Of a stretch of 64,000 nucleotides of DNA, positions 19,261 to 29,543 are shown one piece after another (within the stretch, counting starts at the first letter, position 1; each line of letters begins with the position of its first letter). The stretch lies in NCBI GenBank assembly GCA_040360365.1, contig CP136412.1; one strand, written 5' to 3'. A program made the translations under genes and the position numbers. Below the pieces are notes generated by a model. That model made no database searches. It had not been told where the DNA came from and was given only the letters and a program-made list of their open reading frames with translations. The DNA comes from Arcanobacterium_A hippocoleae_A (GTDB lineage: Bacteria; Actinomycetota; Actinomycetes; Actinomycetales; Actinomycetaceae).

Positions 19261-19510
19261 AATAGTGAAGCAAACAGTAATCAGTAAAGTATTTGCATCT
19301 GCGTATTACTGCTTTCAATTACCGCTTTTGGCTGCTGTTATGGTGATTTGTGTAAATGGTGCCTTAATGGGTAGATAAACGGCAAATAAACGGCAAATAA
19401 TTTAAGCGGTTGTCCACACCTGTTATTTTTGCAAGGAAAATCCACAACCTTCACTGCTGCACTGAAACACGCTTTCTATATCAGTAACTATCTGTATAGG
19501 AGGTTTTATT

Positions 19511-19918
19511 TTGAAATTATCAGCAAAAGAATTAAAGCAAATCAGTACCTGTTCAAAGCGTGAATTAGGTGCATGGGGCGAAGCAAAAGCAAGCGAATAT
19601 CTTGAATCTCTTGGATTCCAAGTGCTTGCACGAAATTGGCGATGCCGATTTGGTGAAGTTGATTTAGTGGTATTTGATCCGCAAATACGCGCAGTGATTG
19701 CTGTCGAGGTAAAAACCCGGCGGAGTGTGCAGGCGGGAATTCCGGAAGAGGCAATCACGCCGGAAAAACTGCGCCGAATCCGGATGCTGATTGTGGAGTG
19801 GATTAGTGTATATCAGGAAAAATGCCGCGGGCTGCATTGGAATGAACTGAAAGTCCAAGCTATTGCGATAGATATTCGCGGGGAACACTGCTTTTTACGT
19901 TACTTACGTGAACTGTGA
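19511..19918 (+). CDS. yraN: YraN (UPF0102) family nuclease-like protein
   Basis: A 135-residue member of UPF0102, with the restriction-endonuclease-like fold. The conserved pattern is present: ELGAWGEAKASEYLESLGFQVLARNWRCRFGEVDLV with the acidic residue in GEVDLV, then VIAVEVKTRRS. Start is TTG 19511, with an excellent AGGAGG about 7 nt upstream. It sits in front of comM and dprA, the usual cluster associated with DNA processing and transformation. The precise role of the family is not settled. Confidence 0.9.
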   Translation: MKLSAKELKQISTCSKRELGAWGEAKASEYLESLGFQVLARNWRCRFGEVDLVVFDPQIRAVIAVEVKTRRSVQAGIPEEAITPEKLRRIRMLIVEWISVYQEKCRGLHWNELKVQAIAIDIRGEHCFLRYLREL

Positions 19919-19930
19919 GGAGATACGCAG

Positions 19931-21507
19931 ATGAGTGACGCAATGCAGGTTGGTGTAGCACATTCAATAAACCTAATCGGTTTAGACGGTACTGAAGTAT
20001 TAATTGAAGCAGCATTACTGCCTGGTTTGCCAAGTTTTACGATTGTTGGGCTTGCAGATACAGCAGTGAACGAAGCACGGGAAAGATTGCGTGCAGGATT
20101 TCAAAATATTGGGATAACCTGGCCCAGTAAACGGTTAACAATCAATCTTTCTCCCGCAGACAAAGCGAAAAGCGGATCAGGTTTCGATTTGGGGATTGCT
20201 GCCGCAATTCTCGGTGCATTAGGGGCAAAACAATTATCTCCGCATATCGCTGTGTTTGGCGAGATCGGCTTAGACGGGGAAGTAAGGCATGTGAACGGAA
20301 TTCTCCCGAGCTTGCTTGCTGCGCAAAAGCTTGGTTTTCAGAAAGCGATTGTGCCTGCTGCTAACTATCATGAAGCTGCTTTGATCGCAGGAATTACGAT
20401 TGAGGCAGTGGGGCATCTCGGGCAATTTGCGCAGATGCTTGGCATAACTGATGCAGCAGCTCCGGAAATGCAGATACCGAATCGGCGTGAAACAGAAACA
20501 TCGCCGGATCTGGGAGATTTAGCGGATGTATGCGGGCAAGATGAAGCAGTCTGGGCACTTATTATTGCCGCGATTGGGGGACATCATGTGCAGATGGTTG
20601 GGCCGCCGGGGGTCGGAAAATCAATGCTGGCGTCGCGGTTTGTCGATATTTTGCCGCCGTTAAATGTACATGAAGCGGTTGAAGTAGCCGCGATTCAATC
20701 AGTTTGCGGTGAACCGGTGGCAGGGCTGCCGAAACGGCGCCCTTTAGTGAGTCCGCACCATACTGCTTCCAGTGCTGCCTTGATTGGCGGCGGAAATGGA
20801 ATCCCGCAGCCTGGTGCAATTACCCGTGCGCACCACGGAGTGCTTTATTGTGATGAGTTTCCGGAATTTGCGAAATCTGTAATCCAAAGCTTGCGTCAAC
20901 CGCTTGAACAAGGCTGGATTGAGCTGCATCGCGTTCGGGCAAAAGTACTTTATCCAGCTAAATTTCAGCTGATTGCAGCAGCAAATCCGTGCCGTTGCGG
21001 ATATTTATTCGACAGTCCGGGAAAATGTACCTGTTCAGCGCGTGATCGGATGAATTATCGCAGTGCTCTTGCTGGTCCGATTTCAGATCGGATTGATTTG
21101 CAGCTTACTTTACGCAGACCGAAAAAGGTGGATTATGCCGTCGGCGGGAGTATTAACACCGCGCAGGCGCGGGAAAAAGTTTTATTGGCCGCGAGCGGGC
21201 GGTAACACGAGCCAAACGGTGCAGTGAAAATAATGGGCGTGACGAAATCCAAAAACAGTGCAGTCTGACTAATGCCCGGCTCCCCGGAACCTGGCTGCGG
21301 ACAAATACAAAATTAAGCACATCTGTGAAACGTTATCTAGATTCTTTGCTGCAACGCGGAGAAATTTCAATGCGCGGGATTGATCGGATTCTGCGGATTT
21401 CGTGGAGTGTCGCTGATTATTTTGGGCGGGACCATCCCAACGATGACGATATTGCAGCAGCAATGAGCCTGCGAAATGATGTGCAAAGCAAACGAGGCGG
21501 AAACTAA
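19931..21507 (+). CDS. comM: ComM / YifB family Mg-chelatase-like AAA+ ATPase (one apparent 1-nt deletion)
   Basis: ComM is a hexameric helicase that aids branch migration during natural transformation in several bacteria. The N-terminal Lon-type domain is seen (LPGLPSFTIVGLADTAVNEAR). Walker A GPPGVGKS starts near residue 224, Walker B is VLYCDEFPEF, and the zinc-type Cys cluster ANPCRCGYLF...CTCSARD follows. The frame closes early at 21205 because one C appears to be missing near 21193. Adding it gives LARERAVTRAKRC and the helical C-terminus (SVKRYLDSLLQRGEISMRGIDR) to 21507, about 525 residues. The stop overlaps the dprA start (TAATG). Confidence 0.9.
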
Positions 21508-22697
21508 TGCGGGAGAAACAAAACGGAAGAATGAAACACGTGAATTTTACCGAAAGAAAATTTCCAAAACCAACATCCGGAGAAAAACTGGATTATACTG
21601 CCGAATCTGAAGCTGCGTTAGTCTGGTCAGCGATTACAGAAGGTGATGATATTGAAGCAAGCCGAATTATTGATCAATACGGATATGCTGCGGCGCTTGA
21701 AAAACTAAAATCAGCTGACAGCTCGATAATCTCCGAATCAGCTCAGGAAAGATGGTTTAATCGGCTTGCATACGCCCAATTGGCGCCGCTGGAAAGTTAT
21801 ACTCAGCGCGGTTATTCATTAGTGCTGCGAGATTCAGAAAACTGGCCATCCGGGCTTGCAGATTTAGGCGAGCGCCGGCCGTTATGCTTATGGGTCTATG
21901 GGGATCCGGAAGCCTTAGCAAACCCGATGATTGGGATTGTCGGATCACGTGATGCCACTTCCGAGGGGGCACGTTCAGCTCTTGATCTCGCCTATGAATT
22001 AGCACAAGAATATGTGATTGTTTCTGGCGGTGCCTACGGAATTGATGCGCAGGCGCACCGCGGAGCACTGCTTGCAGAGCGGCCAACAGTAATCGTTTCC
22101 GCAGCTGGAGTGGATCGTGTATATCCGAAACAAAACTTAGAGATTTTTCAGCGCTGTGTGGAAAATGGCGGGGCCGTAGTAAGCGAATCGATTCCCGGTG
22201 CTGCTCCGCATCGGCATCGTTTTCTGCTGCGGAATCGAATCATCGCCGCAATCTCGAAAGTTGTGATCGTGGTTGAGGCTGGATTGCGTTCAGGGGCACT
22301 GAACACTGCGCGGCACGCACTTGAAATCGGACGGGAAGTCGGAGCTTTCCCCGGATCGGTCTGCGCGCCGCAATGTGCTGGTACAAATCATCTGATTCGT
22401 AATGGGGCAACTTTAGTGATGAACACGGATCACGTTCGTGAGCTTGCAGGAGCAATCGGAAGTGCAAATACGATTACGGGAGTAGAATCTGATGGCGGAT
22501 TCACAATCCCGCTTGACGATGAGTTTGATCCGCTTGCGAATCGGATTTATGACGTGCTCTCAAAAGTGCGTTATGAGCCGGCAGATATTATTGCGCACCG
22601 AGTTGGGTGCGATGTAGTTAGTGTGCGAATGAAGTTAAATCGGCTTACACTTGCTGGAAGAATCGTAATAAAAGATGGTAAATGGCGAAAGGCATAA
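21507..22697 (+). CDS. dprA: DNA-processing protein DprA
   Basis: DprA loads RecA onto incoming single-stranded DNA during transformation. This 396-residue protein has the Rossmann core: GIVGSRDATSEG, YVIVSGGAYGIDAQAHRGAL, VSAAGVDRVYPKQN, VVSESIPGAAPHRHRF and RNRIIAAISKVVIVVEAG. A C-terminal winged-helix-like domain follows (about 335-396). It starts on the comM stop codon. With yraN and comM upstream it forms a DNA-uptake processing set; no comE-type uptake genes are in this window. Confidence 0.94.
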   Translation: MREKQNGRMKHVNFTERKFPKPTSGEKLDYTAESEAALVWSAITEGDDIEASRIIDQYGYAAALEKLKSADSSIISESAQERWFNRLAYAQLAPLESYTQRGYSLVLRDSENWPSGLADLGERRPLCLWVYGDPEALANPMIGIVGSRDATSEGARSALDLAYELAQEYVIVSGGAYGIDAQAHRGALLAERPTVIVSAAGVDRVYPKQNLEIFQRCVENGGAVVSESIPGAAPHRHRFLLRNRIIAAISKVVIVVEAGLRSGALNTARHALEIGREVGAFPGSVCAPQCAGTNHLIRNGATLVMNTDHVRELAGAIGSANTITGVESDGGFTIPLDDEFDPLANRIYDVLSKVRYEPADIIAHRVGCDVVSVRMKLNRLTLAGRIVIKDGKWRKA

Positions 22698-22703
22698 CCC
22701 GAA

Positions 22704-23740
22704 ATGACGGCAAGGCGTGCTGCAGAAGCGGCAAAATCCCAAAACAGGCGGGAGAAAAGCGGTTTTGCGAAAGCGGAAACTCGAAGTAAAGAAGCGCCGG
22801 TACGTAAATTGCCTGAAGCTTCGGCTGCCGTCGTTGACGAAATCATGCATGAGTTTGCGAATGAACTGTTTGTGCGGCGTGGATACTCGATACATACAGT
22901 AAAAGCGTATTGCTATGAGTCACGCAGTCTGCTGCAGTTTTTGTTCGCTGCCAACGATGCACAAACTAAAGCGGAAGTTTATCAAATACTGCGAACGCTA
23001 GAAATTATTGATATCCGCAGTTGGCTCGCGAGTACTGCGGAAACTGCGCCGGCAAAAGCGACAGTGGCGCGCGCAGTCGCTGCCGTGCGGGCGTTTACGG
23101 GTTGGGCGCACCGCGAAAAGCTGCTGGAAAATGATCCTGGGCTGCGCTTAAAAACACCAAAAGCGGCAAGTAAACTTCCGCGGGTGCTCAGTGCGGAGCA
23201 GGCAAAGCAGCTGCTGGATTTTGCGAAAGCGAAAGCTGAAAACTCGGCTGAGCCGAAAGATATTCGAAACTGGGCAATTTTCGAAGTGCTCTATGCATGT
23301 GCGATTCGAATCTCAGAATGCTGCGGGCTAGATGTGAATGATTTAGGTGCGGGCACACTGCGCGTTATGGGAAAAGGGGAAAGGAGCGGGTAGTGCCGTT
23401 TGGGATTCCGCTGCAGCGGGCATTGACTGCGTGGCTGAAAGTGCGGGGGCAGATGGCGAAAGATTCGCGCGCGCTTTTTGTTGGAGAACAAGGAAAGCGG
23501 ATTGATTCTCGGGTGATTCGTGAAGAACTTCGCAAGGTGTGCTTTGCGGCTGGAGTACCGGAAATTTCTCCGCACGATTTACGCCATTCGGCAGCGACGC
23601 ATATGCTTTCTGGCGGATCAGATTTGCGTTCGGTACAAGAAGTTCTTGGACATTCTTCGCTAAACACAACGCAGCGTTATACTCATGTTGACTCGCAACG
23701 GCTGCAGGCAGTTTTTCAGCAAGCTCATCCGCGTGCGTGA
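22704..23740 (+). CDS. xerC: Tyrosine recombinase XerC (one apparent 1-nt deletion)
   Basis: XerC resolves chromosome dimers at dif with XerD. The N-terminal SAM-like domain contains IHTVKAYCYESRSLLQFLF. The catalytic residues are present after repair: Arg in ACAIRISECCGLDV, then HDLRHSAATHMLSGG, LGHSSLNTTQRYTHV with His and the nucleophilic Tyr. The frame breaks near 23385-23390 in a purine-rich run; one added base gives GKGxKERVVPFG, the conserved beta-hairpin. Full length is about 345 residues. It follows dprA by 6 bp. The first 40 residues are basic and low in complexity. Confidence 0.9.
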
Positions 23741-24258
23741 ATTGCGGATATAGTTTGGAATAACTATTCCGGACCTGGAAGCCGAATTCTTTAACCAGAG
23801 ATTATTTTACTGCTCTGATGCTGTTTGCAGATTATGGTGCCGGTGCAAAAGAATTAATCCAGTGTGTCAAACGGGAGAAAAGTGTTTTTTTGAATAAAGA
23901 ATTTGATACGGGCAGGTGTTAGCAAATACCGCGTGTGTTTCGGCGCAGCCTTTCTAGCTGTTGCCGCGTATTATCAGTGCGGTTCGGTTATTGCTGCATG
24001 GATACGGAGATAATAGCTCGGGAATAAAAATTAAAATTGCAGATATTGCCGTGTGTCTTGAGACCCAATTTCATGTATTTACAAAGCCGGTTATGAGAAT
24101 CTTAATTCTATATATCGGGTTGGCGATTAAGTTGCTGCGCAGGAAGCTGCCGAGACCGGCGGCAACTAAACTTGGAATATTTTTCATCGCGGCAGGGAAA
24201 TCAGTGCAAACTGCCGTCAACTACGGAACCAGCAGCTTAGATTAGCGGAACTCACAGC
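23741..24258. other. Gap between xerC and the peptidase gene
   Basis: No gene is supported. A 94-codon frame (23961-24245) has no ribosome site, no family resemblance and low coding character. No terminator with a clear T tract was found, and no repeat of the window-wide families is present. Confidence 0.5.
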
Positions 24259-24866
24259 TTAGCTCAATAGCCGTACTCGTTTGCGTTCAAGCAAACTCAG
24301 CGGGTCGAGATATCCGGCGGCGCCTTTTTCATTCCCCAATGCAGACATCTTTTGCCGTCGCAGTGATTGTCAGTTACCAGTGCGACGAGTTCACCGCGTT
24401 TTACTTTTTCACCGACGGTAACAAGCGGGATAACAGGTTCGAAAGTTGAACGTAAATCTCCTTCGTGCCGGATTGAAACAACTCCGCGATTTACCAGCAG
24501 TCCGGCATGAATCACTTCTCCATCGGCAGGCGCATAGACTGATCTGCCTTGTGCGGTACTCAAATCAACTCCGCGGTGACCGGCATTCCAATTTTTCGGT
24601 CCCATTTGAAAAGACTTGATTACGAGGCAGCGGCTGAGCGGACAGCTAACTTTAAACTGATTCTGCACAGGCTGCGGCTGGAAAATGGAAGCTTGGGCGG
24701 ATGAAGAAGTGCTGTTGCTTTGAACTGTCTGTGAATTTATCGGCGCTGCAATTAATGCAGTGCCGCCTAGTTTACCGGAGTGCGCAGGCAAGAAAGACGA
24801 TGCATTATTGAACAGAAGCATCAAGGCGGAAATAATTAAAGCGATTAATGTTTTTGAAATAACCAT
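24259..24866 (-). CDS. M23 family metallopeptidase (LytM domain), secreted or anchored (one apparent 1-nt deletion)
   Basis: A peptidoglycan endopeptidase or LytM-type activator of about 202 residues. Residues 5-20 form an N-terminal hydrophobic segment (signal peptide or anchor), followed by a Ser/Gln-rich linker. The M23 domain has the zinc ligands in GHRGVDLSTAQGRSVYAPADG and the HWG pattern in KRCLHWGMKK. Near the end the frame slips: one added G in the run before 24325 gives KKGAAGYLDPLSLLERKR, the usual C-terminus, with the stop at 24259. As given the protein would end 13 residues earlier in nonsense. Two Cys pairs (SCPLSRC, NHCDGKRC) may form disulfides outside the cell. Confidence 0.82.
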
Positions 24867-24958
24867 GAGTACAGTTTGGCTGTAAAATGCAATTTTGTTT
24901 CGGTGCAGTGAAGTTGTTGTGGAAAATAGGAACGTGTTTCGCGTACTGTGGACAATTT

Positions 24959-25075
24959 ACATGCCGGTTACACAGATAGTTACATGCCGGCTATGCACAT
25001 TACGCGCCAGTTATCCGCCAGTTCGCGCTAGTGACATGCCGGCTATATGCCAGTTATGTGCTAGTGAGCGTCGAT
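24959..25075. repeat. Short degenerate repeats upstream of rpsB
   Basis: CATGCCGGCTAT or close variants occur near 24960, 24984 and 25034, interleaved with GCCAGTTAT near 25009 and 25048, giving a loose 24-25 bp period. The remaining 290 bp to rpsB should hold its promoter and leader; I recognise no specific motif. Confidence 0.4.
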
Positions 25076-25362
25076 TTTGTTGAAATGTAGGCAATTCCAC
25101 GTCGAAATAAGGAGAGCTGGGATAGCAAATAACGGTTCGCGCAAGATAAACTGAAAAGGCTGCTGGAAATCTTTCAGCAGACTTCGCGTGCACTTCGTGA
25201 ATCGTTTTCACAGTGCGGATTTCGCGGTCAGGAGAGTTGTTTTGCATCCCGCAGACAGCACCTGAGAAATTCGGCTTGTGCACCAGGGTTTTGCGGTAAT
25301 CCGCCGCAAAACGATAACCGATAGCTGCAGGAAATTCCTGCACGTTTAGAAAGGACTCGCCA

Positions 25363-26223
25363 ATGGCAGTCGTAACTATGCGCCAGCTGCTTGAAGCTGG
25401 TGTGCACTTTGGTCACCAGACCCGCCGCTGGAACCCGAAGATGAAGCGGTATATTCTCAACGATCGTAATGGCATTTACATTATTAATTTGCAAAAGACG
25501 ATTGAAGACATTAACCGCACCTACGATTTCGTGAAAGAAACCGTAGCACACGGCGGAAATATTCTTTTCGTCGGCACCAAACGTCAGGCACAGCAGTCGA
25601 TTCGTGAACAGGCTGAACGTGTTGGCATGCCCTACATTAACGAACGTTGGCTCGGCGGTATGCTCACTAACTTCCAGACTGTTAATGCGCGAATTCAGCG
25701 GATGAAGGAACTTGAGCTAATCGATTTCGACGATGTTGCCGGATCAGGCCGCACCAAGAAAGAACTGTTGATGATGCGTCGTGAGAAGGAAAAGCTTGAG
25801 CGCACTCTCGGCGGTATCCGCGATATGCACAAGACCCCTTCTGCAGTATGGATTATCGACACTCCAAAGGAACACCTTGCGGTAGCTGAAGCTAAGAAGC
25901 TGAATATTCCAGTGGTGGCAGTACTTGATACCAACTGTGATCCGGACGAAGTAGATTACGCAATTCCAGGTAATGATGACGCAATCCGTTCCATCGAAAT
26001 TCTCACCCGTGTGGTAGCTGACGCTGTAGCTGAAGGTCTCCTTGCCCGCGGCAAAACAAAGTCCGGCAATACCGAAACAACAGAACCAATGCCGGAGTGG
26101 GAGCGTGACCTCCTCGCTGGCGAGGAAGAAAAAGCGGAATCTGCCGAATCTCCAGAATCCCCAGAGTCTGCTGAATCTCCAGAATCTGCCGAATCGGCAG
26201 AGTCTGCTGAAGAAGCAAAGTAA
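25363..26223 (+). CDS. rpsB: 30S ribosomal protein uS2
   Basis: A complete uS2, beginning AVVTMRQLLEAGVHFGHQTRRWNPKM with GKxGG-type ribosome site AAAGGAC upstream. Conserved blocks include NILFVGTKRQAQQSI, YINERWLGGMLTNF and IPVVAVLDTNCDPDEVDY. After the core (about residue 235) there is a Pro/Glu/Ser/Ala tail of about 50 residues, in which the tripeptides AES and PES alternate; this is low-complexity and probably disordered. tsf follows 34 bp downstream, the universal arrangement. pyrH and frr, often next, are absent from the window. Confidence 0.96.
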   Translation: MAVVTMRQLLEAGVHFGHQTRRWNPKMKRYILNDRNGIYIINLQKTIEDINRTYDFVKETVAHGGNILFVGTKRQAQQSIREQAERVGMPYINERWLGGMLTNFQTVNARIQRMKELELIDFDDVAGSGRTKKELLMMRREKEKLERTLGGIRDMHKTPSAVWIIDTPKEHLAVAEAKKLNIPVVAVLDTNCDPDEVDYAIPGNDDAIRSIEILTRVVADAVAEGLLARGKTKSGNTETTEPMPEWERDLLAGEEEKAESAESPESPESAESPESAESAESAEEAK

Positions 26224-26257
26224 GCAAGCCAAATACCATATAGGTTAGGAAAAGATA

Positions 26258-27106
26258 ATGGCAAATTTCTCTCTTTCTGACATCAAGGCACTGCGCGAAA
26301 AAACCGGTGCAGGCATGATGGACGTAAAGAACGCCCTTACCGAAGCTGACGGCGACGCTGCAAAGGCTGAAGAGCTGCTCCGCCTGAAGGGTCTGAAGAC
26401 CGCTGCGAAGCGTGAAGGCCGTACTGCAAGTGCCGGTCTCGTAGTTTCGAAGATTGTTGACGGCAAAGTCGGATACGTTGTGGAAGTCAATTCCGAGACC
26501 GATTTCGTAGCAAAGAATGAAAAGTTCATTGCTTTTGCGGAAGAAATTCTCGAAGCTGCAGTTGCGGCAAAAGCAACCACCGTTGAAGAGGTTCTCGCAG
26601 CACCGCATGCAGATGGTACTATCGACGATTACGTTAAGAACTTCACCGGTGTTATCGGCGAGAAGCTCGCTGTAGGATCCGTTGCAGTTCTCGAAGGTGA
26701 GCATGTAGAGGCATATATGCACCGCACCTCGCCGGATATTCCACCGCAGGTTGCAGTGCTCGTTGCTACTGATGCTGCCGGCGAAGCAATTGCGCACGAT
26801 GTCGCAGTACATATTGCAGCTATGAATCCGTCTTACCTCACTGTTGACGATGTGCCGGAAGAAGTTGTCGAAAACGAACGCCGTATTGCTACTGAGCTCA
26901 CCATTCAGGAAGGCAAGCCGGAAAAGGCTGTTCCAATGATTGTGGAAGGCCGCTTGAAGAGTTTCTACAAGCAGATTGTGCTCGTTGAACAAGCATATGC
27001 CCGCGATCCAAAGCAGTCTGTTGGGCAGGTGGCGAAAGCTGCTGGTGCAACGCTCACCGGTTTCAAGCGCGTCCGCGTAGGCGAATCCGCTGAAGCTGCT
27101 GAGTAA
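26258..27106 (+). CDS. tsf: Elongation factor Ts
   Basis: EF-Ts recharges EF-Tu with GTP. The 282-residue protein starts MANFSLSDIKALREKTGAGMMD, the family signature, and has the core motif VEVNSETDFVAKNEKF. The dimerisation and C-terminal parts are complete to GFKRVRVGESAEAAE. The ribosome site TTAGGAAAAG precedes the ATG. A clear terminator follows 50 bp after the stop. Confidence 0.97.
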   Translation: MANFSLSDIKALREKTGAGMMDVKNALTEADGDAAKAEELLRLKGLKTAAKREGRTASAGLVVSKIVDGKVGYVVEVNSETDFVAKNEKFIAFAEEILEAAVAAKATTVEEVLAAPHADGTIDDYVKNFTGVIGEKLAVGSVAVLEGEHVEAYMHRTSPDIPPQVAVLVATDAAGEAIAHDVAVHIAAMNPSYLTVDDVPEEVVENERRIATELTIQEGKPEKAVPMIVEGRLKSFYKQIVLVEQAYARDPKQSVGQVAKAAGATLTGFKRVRVGESAEAAE

Positions 27107-27157
27107 TCGCAGTATTTTAAACTTACGCTAGTTCCGTAAACTCGCATAAGTTTTCAG

Positions 27158-27202
27158 AGTTGGGTGGAAGTCCGGATTTATCGGTCTCCACCCAACTTTT
27201 TA
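27158..27202 (+). terminator. Terminator of the rpsB-tsf operon
   Basis: AGTTGGGTGGA (27158-27168) pairs perfectly with TCCACCCAACT (27187-27197), followed by TTTTTAA. Confidence 0.88.
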
Positions 27203-27218
27203 ATATTTAATTTCAATT

Positions 27219-27352
27219 GAGGTTCGGGTTGGAGGTTTGGTTGGAGCGGGGCAGGCTTGAGGTGAGGCTTGAGGGCGGTTTCTAGTGGGGGTTTGTGTTG
27301 GGGCGGGCTTGCGATGGAGCGGGGCAGCTTGGGTTGGGGCGGGGAACTACAG
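27219..27352. repeat. G-rich low-complexity tract
   Basis: A run of GGTTTGG, GGAGCGGGGCAG (twice) and GGCTTG(A/C)G motifs on the plus strand, strongly skewed to G and T. No ORF in it resembles a protein. It could fold into G-quadruplexes; it follows the tsf terminator. Confidence 0.45.
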
Positions 27353-27518
27353 CTGCTTAACGCCGCACATGAACAGCGCACTCAGAAAGATTTGTCAGGG
27401 AGCGAAACCGGTTTGTGAAAGATGCAGGGAAACTTTGGAAGACGGGATTTTGAAGTTAATGGCGTTAGCGGAAAAATTCACATTTTTAATGTAAATACGG
27501 TGAGATTTCTGCGGATTC

Positions 27519-27690
27519 ATGTAACTGAAAGCAGAATCTGCTCTGGCTGACGTAACTGATGGCATAATCCGCATTTTAACCTAACTTGCAGCAATGCCCG
27601 TAAGTCAGCGTAACTGGCGGCAAATGCCCGCAAGCCAACATAGCTGGCAGGGTACGGTGCTGGCTATTTCCGTCGTTAATTCATGCGGTA
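27519..27690. repeat. Intergenic 31-bp repeat array, locus D (half element)
   Basis: Five degenerate forward units related to ACGTAACTGGTGGCGAAAT begin near 27519, 27550, 27579, 27608 and 27638 (spacing 29-31 bp). The conserved hairpin core and inverted arm of loci A-C are missing. The tail GTACGGTGCTGGCTATTTCC (27652-27671) matches the right end of locus C (from 42013), so this may be a deleted version of the same element. Confidence 0.75.
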
Positions 27691-27924
27691 AAACCGATTT
27701 CTGCTGCTGGTTTGTGCTGCTGATTTCTGCCGTTGGTTTGTGCCGTTGGTTTGTGTACGGAGAATCAAGAAGTGCGTAATCTGAACGAGCGGTTGAATAC
27801 GGCATCGGCTTTTTGCGTCTGAATTACAACACTCGCCTGTGAGAACCTATTTTTCTTCGGATAAAATTATTATTGCCGAGCCAGCGTCGAGTTGGCTGCA
27901 TGATTCATTTAGGAAGATTATTTT

Positions 27925-28805
27925 ATGACGCAATTTCGTGAAAGATTCGGACGGCCGCCAAAGCCGGATGCGCCGCCGCGAAAACCGCTTACTTCATGGC
28001 GGGATTTTCCGATGCAGCTGCTTCGTTTTGCCTGGATTCAAATTAAATGCTGTCTTTTTCCGGTACTGATTTTTCTGGGGCTCGCGGCTTCACAGATAAT
28101 TTGGCGTAGATTTGATTTACCATTTGCCAGGTATGACGCATTGCTTATTTATGCGGTGATAGTACAAATCGTATTTGTTGTTTTTAAGTTAGAAACATGG
28201 CGTGAGCTTGGCGTTATTTGTATTTTTCACATCGTGGGCTTGTGTCTGGAGATTTTCAAAATAAATATCGGATCGTGGGGGTATCCGAATCCGGGGATTG
28301 TAACACTTGCTGGTGTGCCAATTTTTTCCGGCTTTATGTATGCTTCAGTGGGTTCATATATTTGCCAGTCATTTCGCCGCTTCGATTTGCGGATTACTGG
28401 CTTTCGTTGGATTCCGGTATCGTTTTTAGCAATTGCAGCATATGCAAATTTTTTCACGCATCACTTTATTCCTGATTTACGCTGGTTTATTGCGTTCGGA
28501 TTTGTGATTGCGCTTTGGGGGTCGCATATTTACTTTACGGTCGGTAAAGTCCGTTACGGTATGCCGCTTACTTTTGCTTTTGTGTTGATTGGTTTCTTTC
28601 TTTGGGTTGCGGAAAATATGGCGACTTTTTTGGCGCATGGGTCTATCCGAACCAAAGTGCTGGCTGGGAAATGGTGCATTTAGGAAAGTTTGGTTCGTGG
28701 GCGCTGCTTATTTCGCTTAGCTTTGTGTTGGCGGCAAGTGTAAAAGCGCATGAAGGAAAATTGTATGGGGTATATGGAGAAAATAAGCCGAGTGTAGAGA
28801 TGTGA
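27925..28805 (+). CDS. DUF817 family membrane protein (one apparent 1-nt deletion)
   Basis: About 293 residues with eight or so hydrophobic segments starting at residue 40. It matches the DUF817 pattern: FAWIQIKCCLFPVLIFLGL, KLETWRELGVICIFHIVGLCLEIFKINIGSWGYP and GVPIFSGFMYASVGSYICQ. The frame is lost in a T6 run at 28626-28631. A seventh T gives ENMATFFGAWVYPNQSAGW, the second SWxYP-like motif of the family, and the frame continues to 28805. Function unknown; integral membrane. ATG 27925 follows AGGAAG. No operon partner is evident. Confidence 0.85.
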
Positions 28806-29236
28806 TGTTCTTTTAATCTAACGCCTTGCTCCGGCTTCCGTTATCCTCATAGTGGAGCCGTGCGACGGCAGCCTAGAAATCGCTTTCGAAAGGATTCGCA
28901 CGTACGCATATACCGTAGTTATTTGCGGCGCCAAGTGCTCCGGCACCGGCCAACCCGCGTTCGTGGGATTGAAAAGGAGGTTATAGCCCCGCACCTATGA
29001 GAGCTTTATTTTCAGTGGTGCGCTTCTTGAAAAGATGAGTGAAACCCATGATTATTTCTTTCAATGAGCAAAATGGGAACAGATGAAAATCGGTTCCCGC
29101 TAAATCTCCTCACATAACTCGATATTTTCTCTTGAGGAATGCGCAGTGCTGTCTAGTTAGCACCAGTAAATATTTGCCGGCACTAATTAAATTTTGCTAA
29201 CTGCTTTTATCCTGCGACGTTGACTATTTAGCTTTC
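28806..29236. other. Gap with a possible structured RNA, no gene recognised
   Basis: Between 28850 and 28985 several complementary segments occur: CGTGCGA (28859-28865) with TCGCACG (28896-28902), and further GC-rich repeats. A good ribosome-site-like AGGAGG (28975-28980) precedes a short frame (MRALFSVVRFLKR) at 28997, but the spacing is long. It resembles a leader region that has lost its gene. I cannot assign it. Confidence 0.3.
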
Positions 29237-29466
29237 ATGTAGGAAATAAACTTGCTGCCGTGTTCTTGCCGACCTTATCAACACTTGGAATGTTGTTCTG
29301 AGCTGATTCAATATTGATTTCTTTTACCGAAACATTGCTGGCCTTCAACCGCTCGATATTCTCTTGCACGCGCAGAATCTCCTCAGTTTGATTGGAAGAC
29401 CTGCAAGTTGTAACTCAACGTCGCCTAAGCTGCGTAGAGTATTGCATCTTTTGATTTCCGAGAATT
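29237..29466 (-). pseudogene. Fragment of a small coiled-coil-like protein, unknown
   Basis: On the minus strand two joined frames read NTLRSLGDVELQLAGLP and, after one added base, NQTEEILRVQENIERLKAS, VKEINIESAQNNIPSVDKV, ending at TGA near 29237. The heptad-like pattern suggests coiled coil. No start codon or ribosome site could be found upstream, where a stop interrupts the frame. It follows the coupled pair at 29544-30490 in the same direction and may have been its third gene. Confidence 0.35.
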
Positions 29467-29543
29467 AAACACGTCTACCTCCGTGCTGTGAACAGGTTGT
29501 GTACAAATATAAATCAAGAACACAGCTAATTGGCATCTACTAG

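Noticed and set aside
22704..23740. Phage or integrative-element integrase
   Set aside because: Its place behind dprA, its length and its motifs fit housekeeping XerC; no att sites or cargo are present.
23961..24245. 94-codon ORF after xerC
   Set aside because: No ribosome site, no recognisable protein features and atypical composition.
26120..26220. Insertion in rpsB
   Set aside because: The Ser/Glu/Pro tail is in frame at the C-terminus; acidic extensions of uS2 are common and need no insertion event.
28840..28930. tRNA or tmRNA gene
   Set aside because: No TTCGA-type T-loop with paired arms and no acceptor stem could be drawn.
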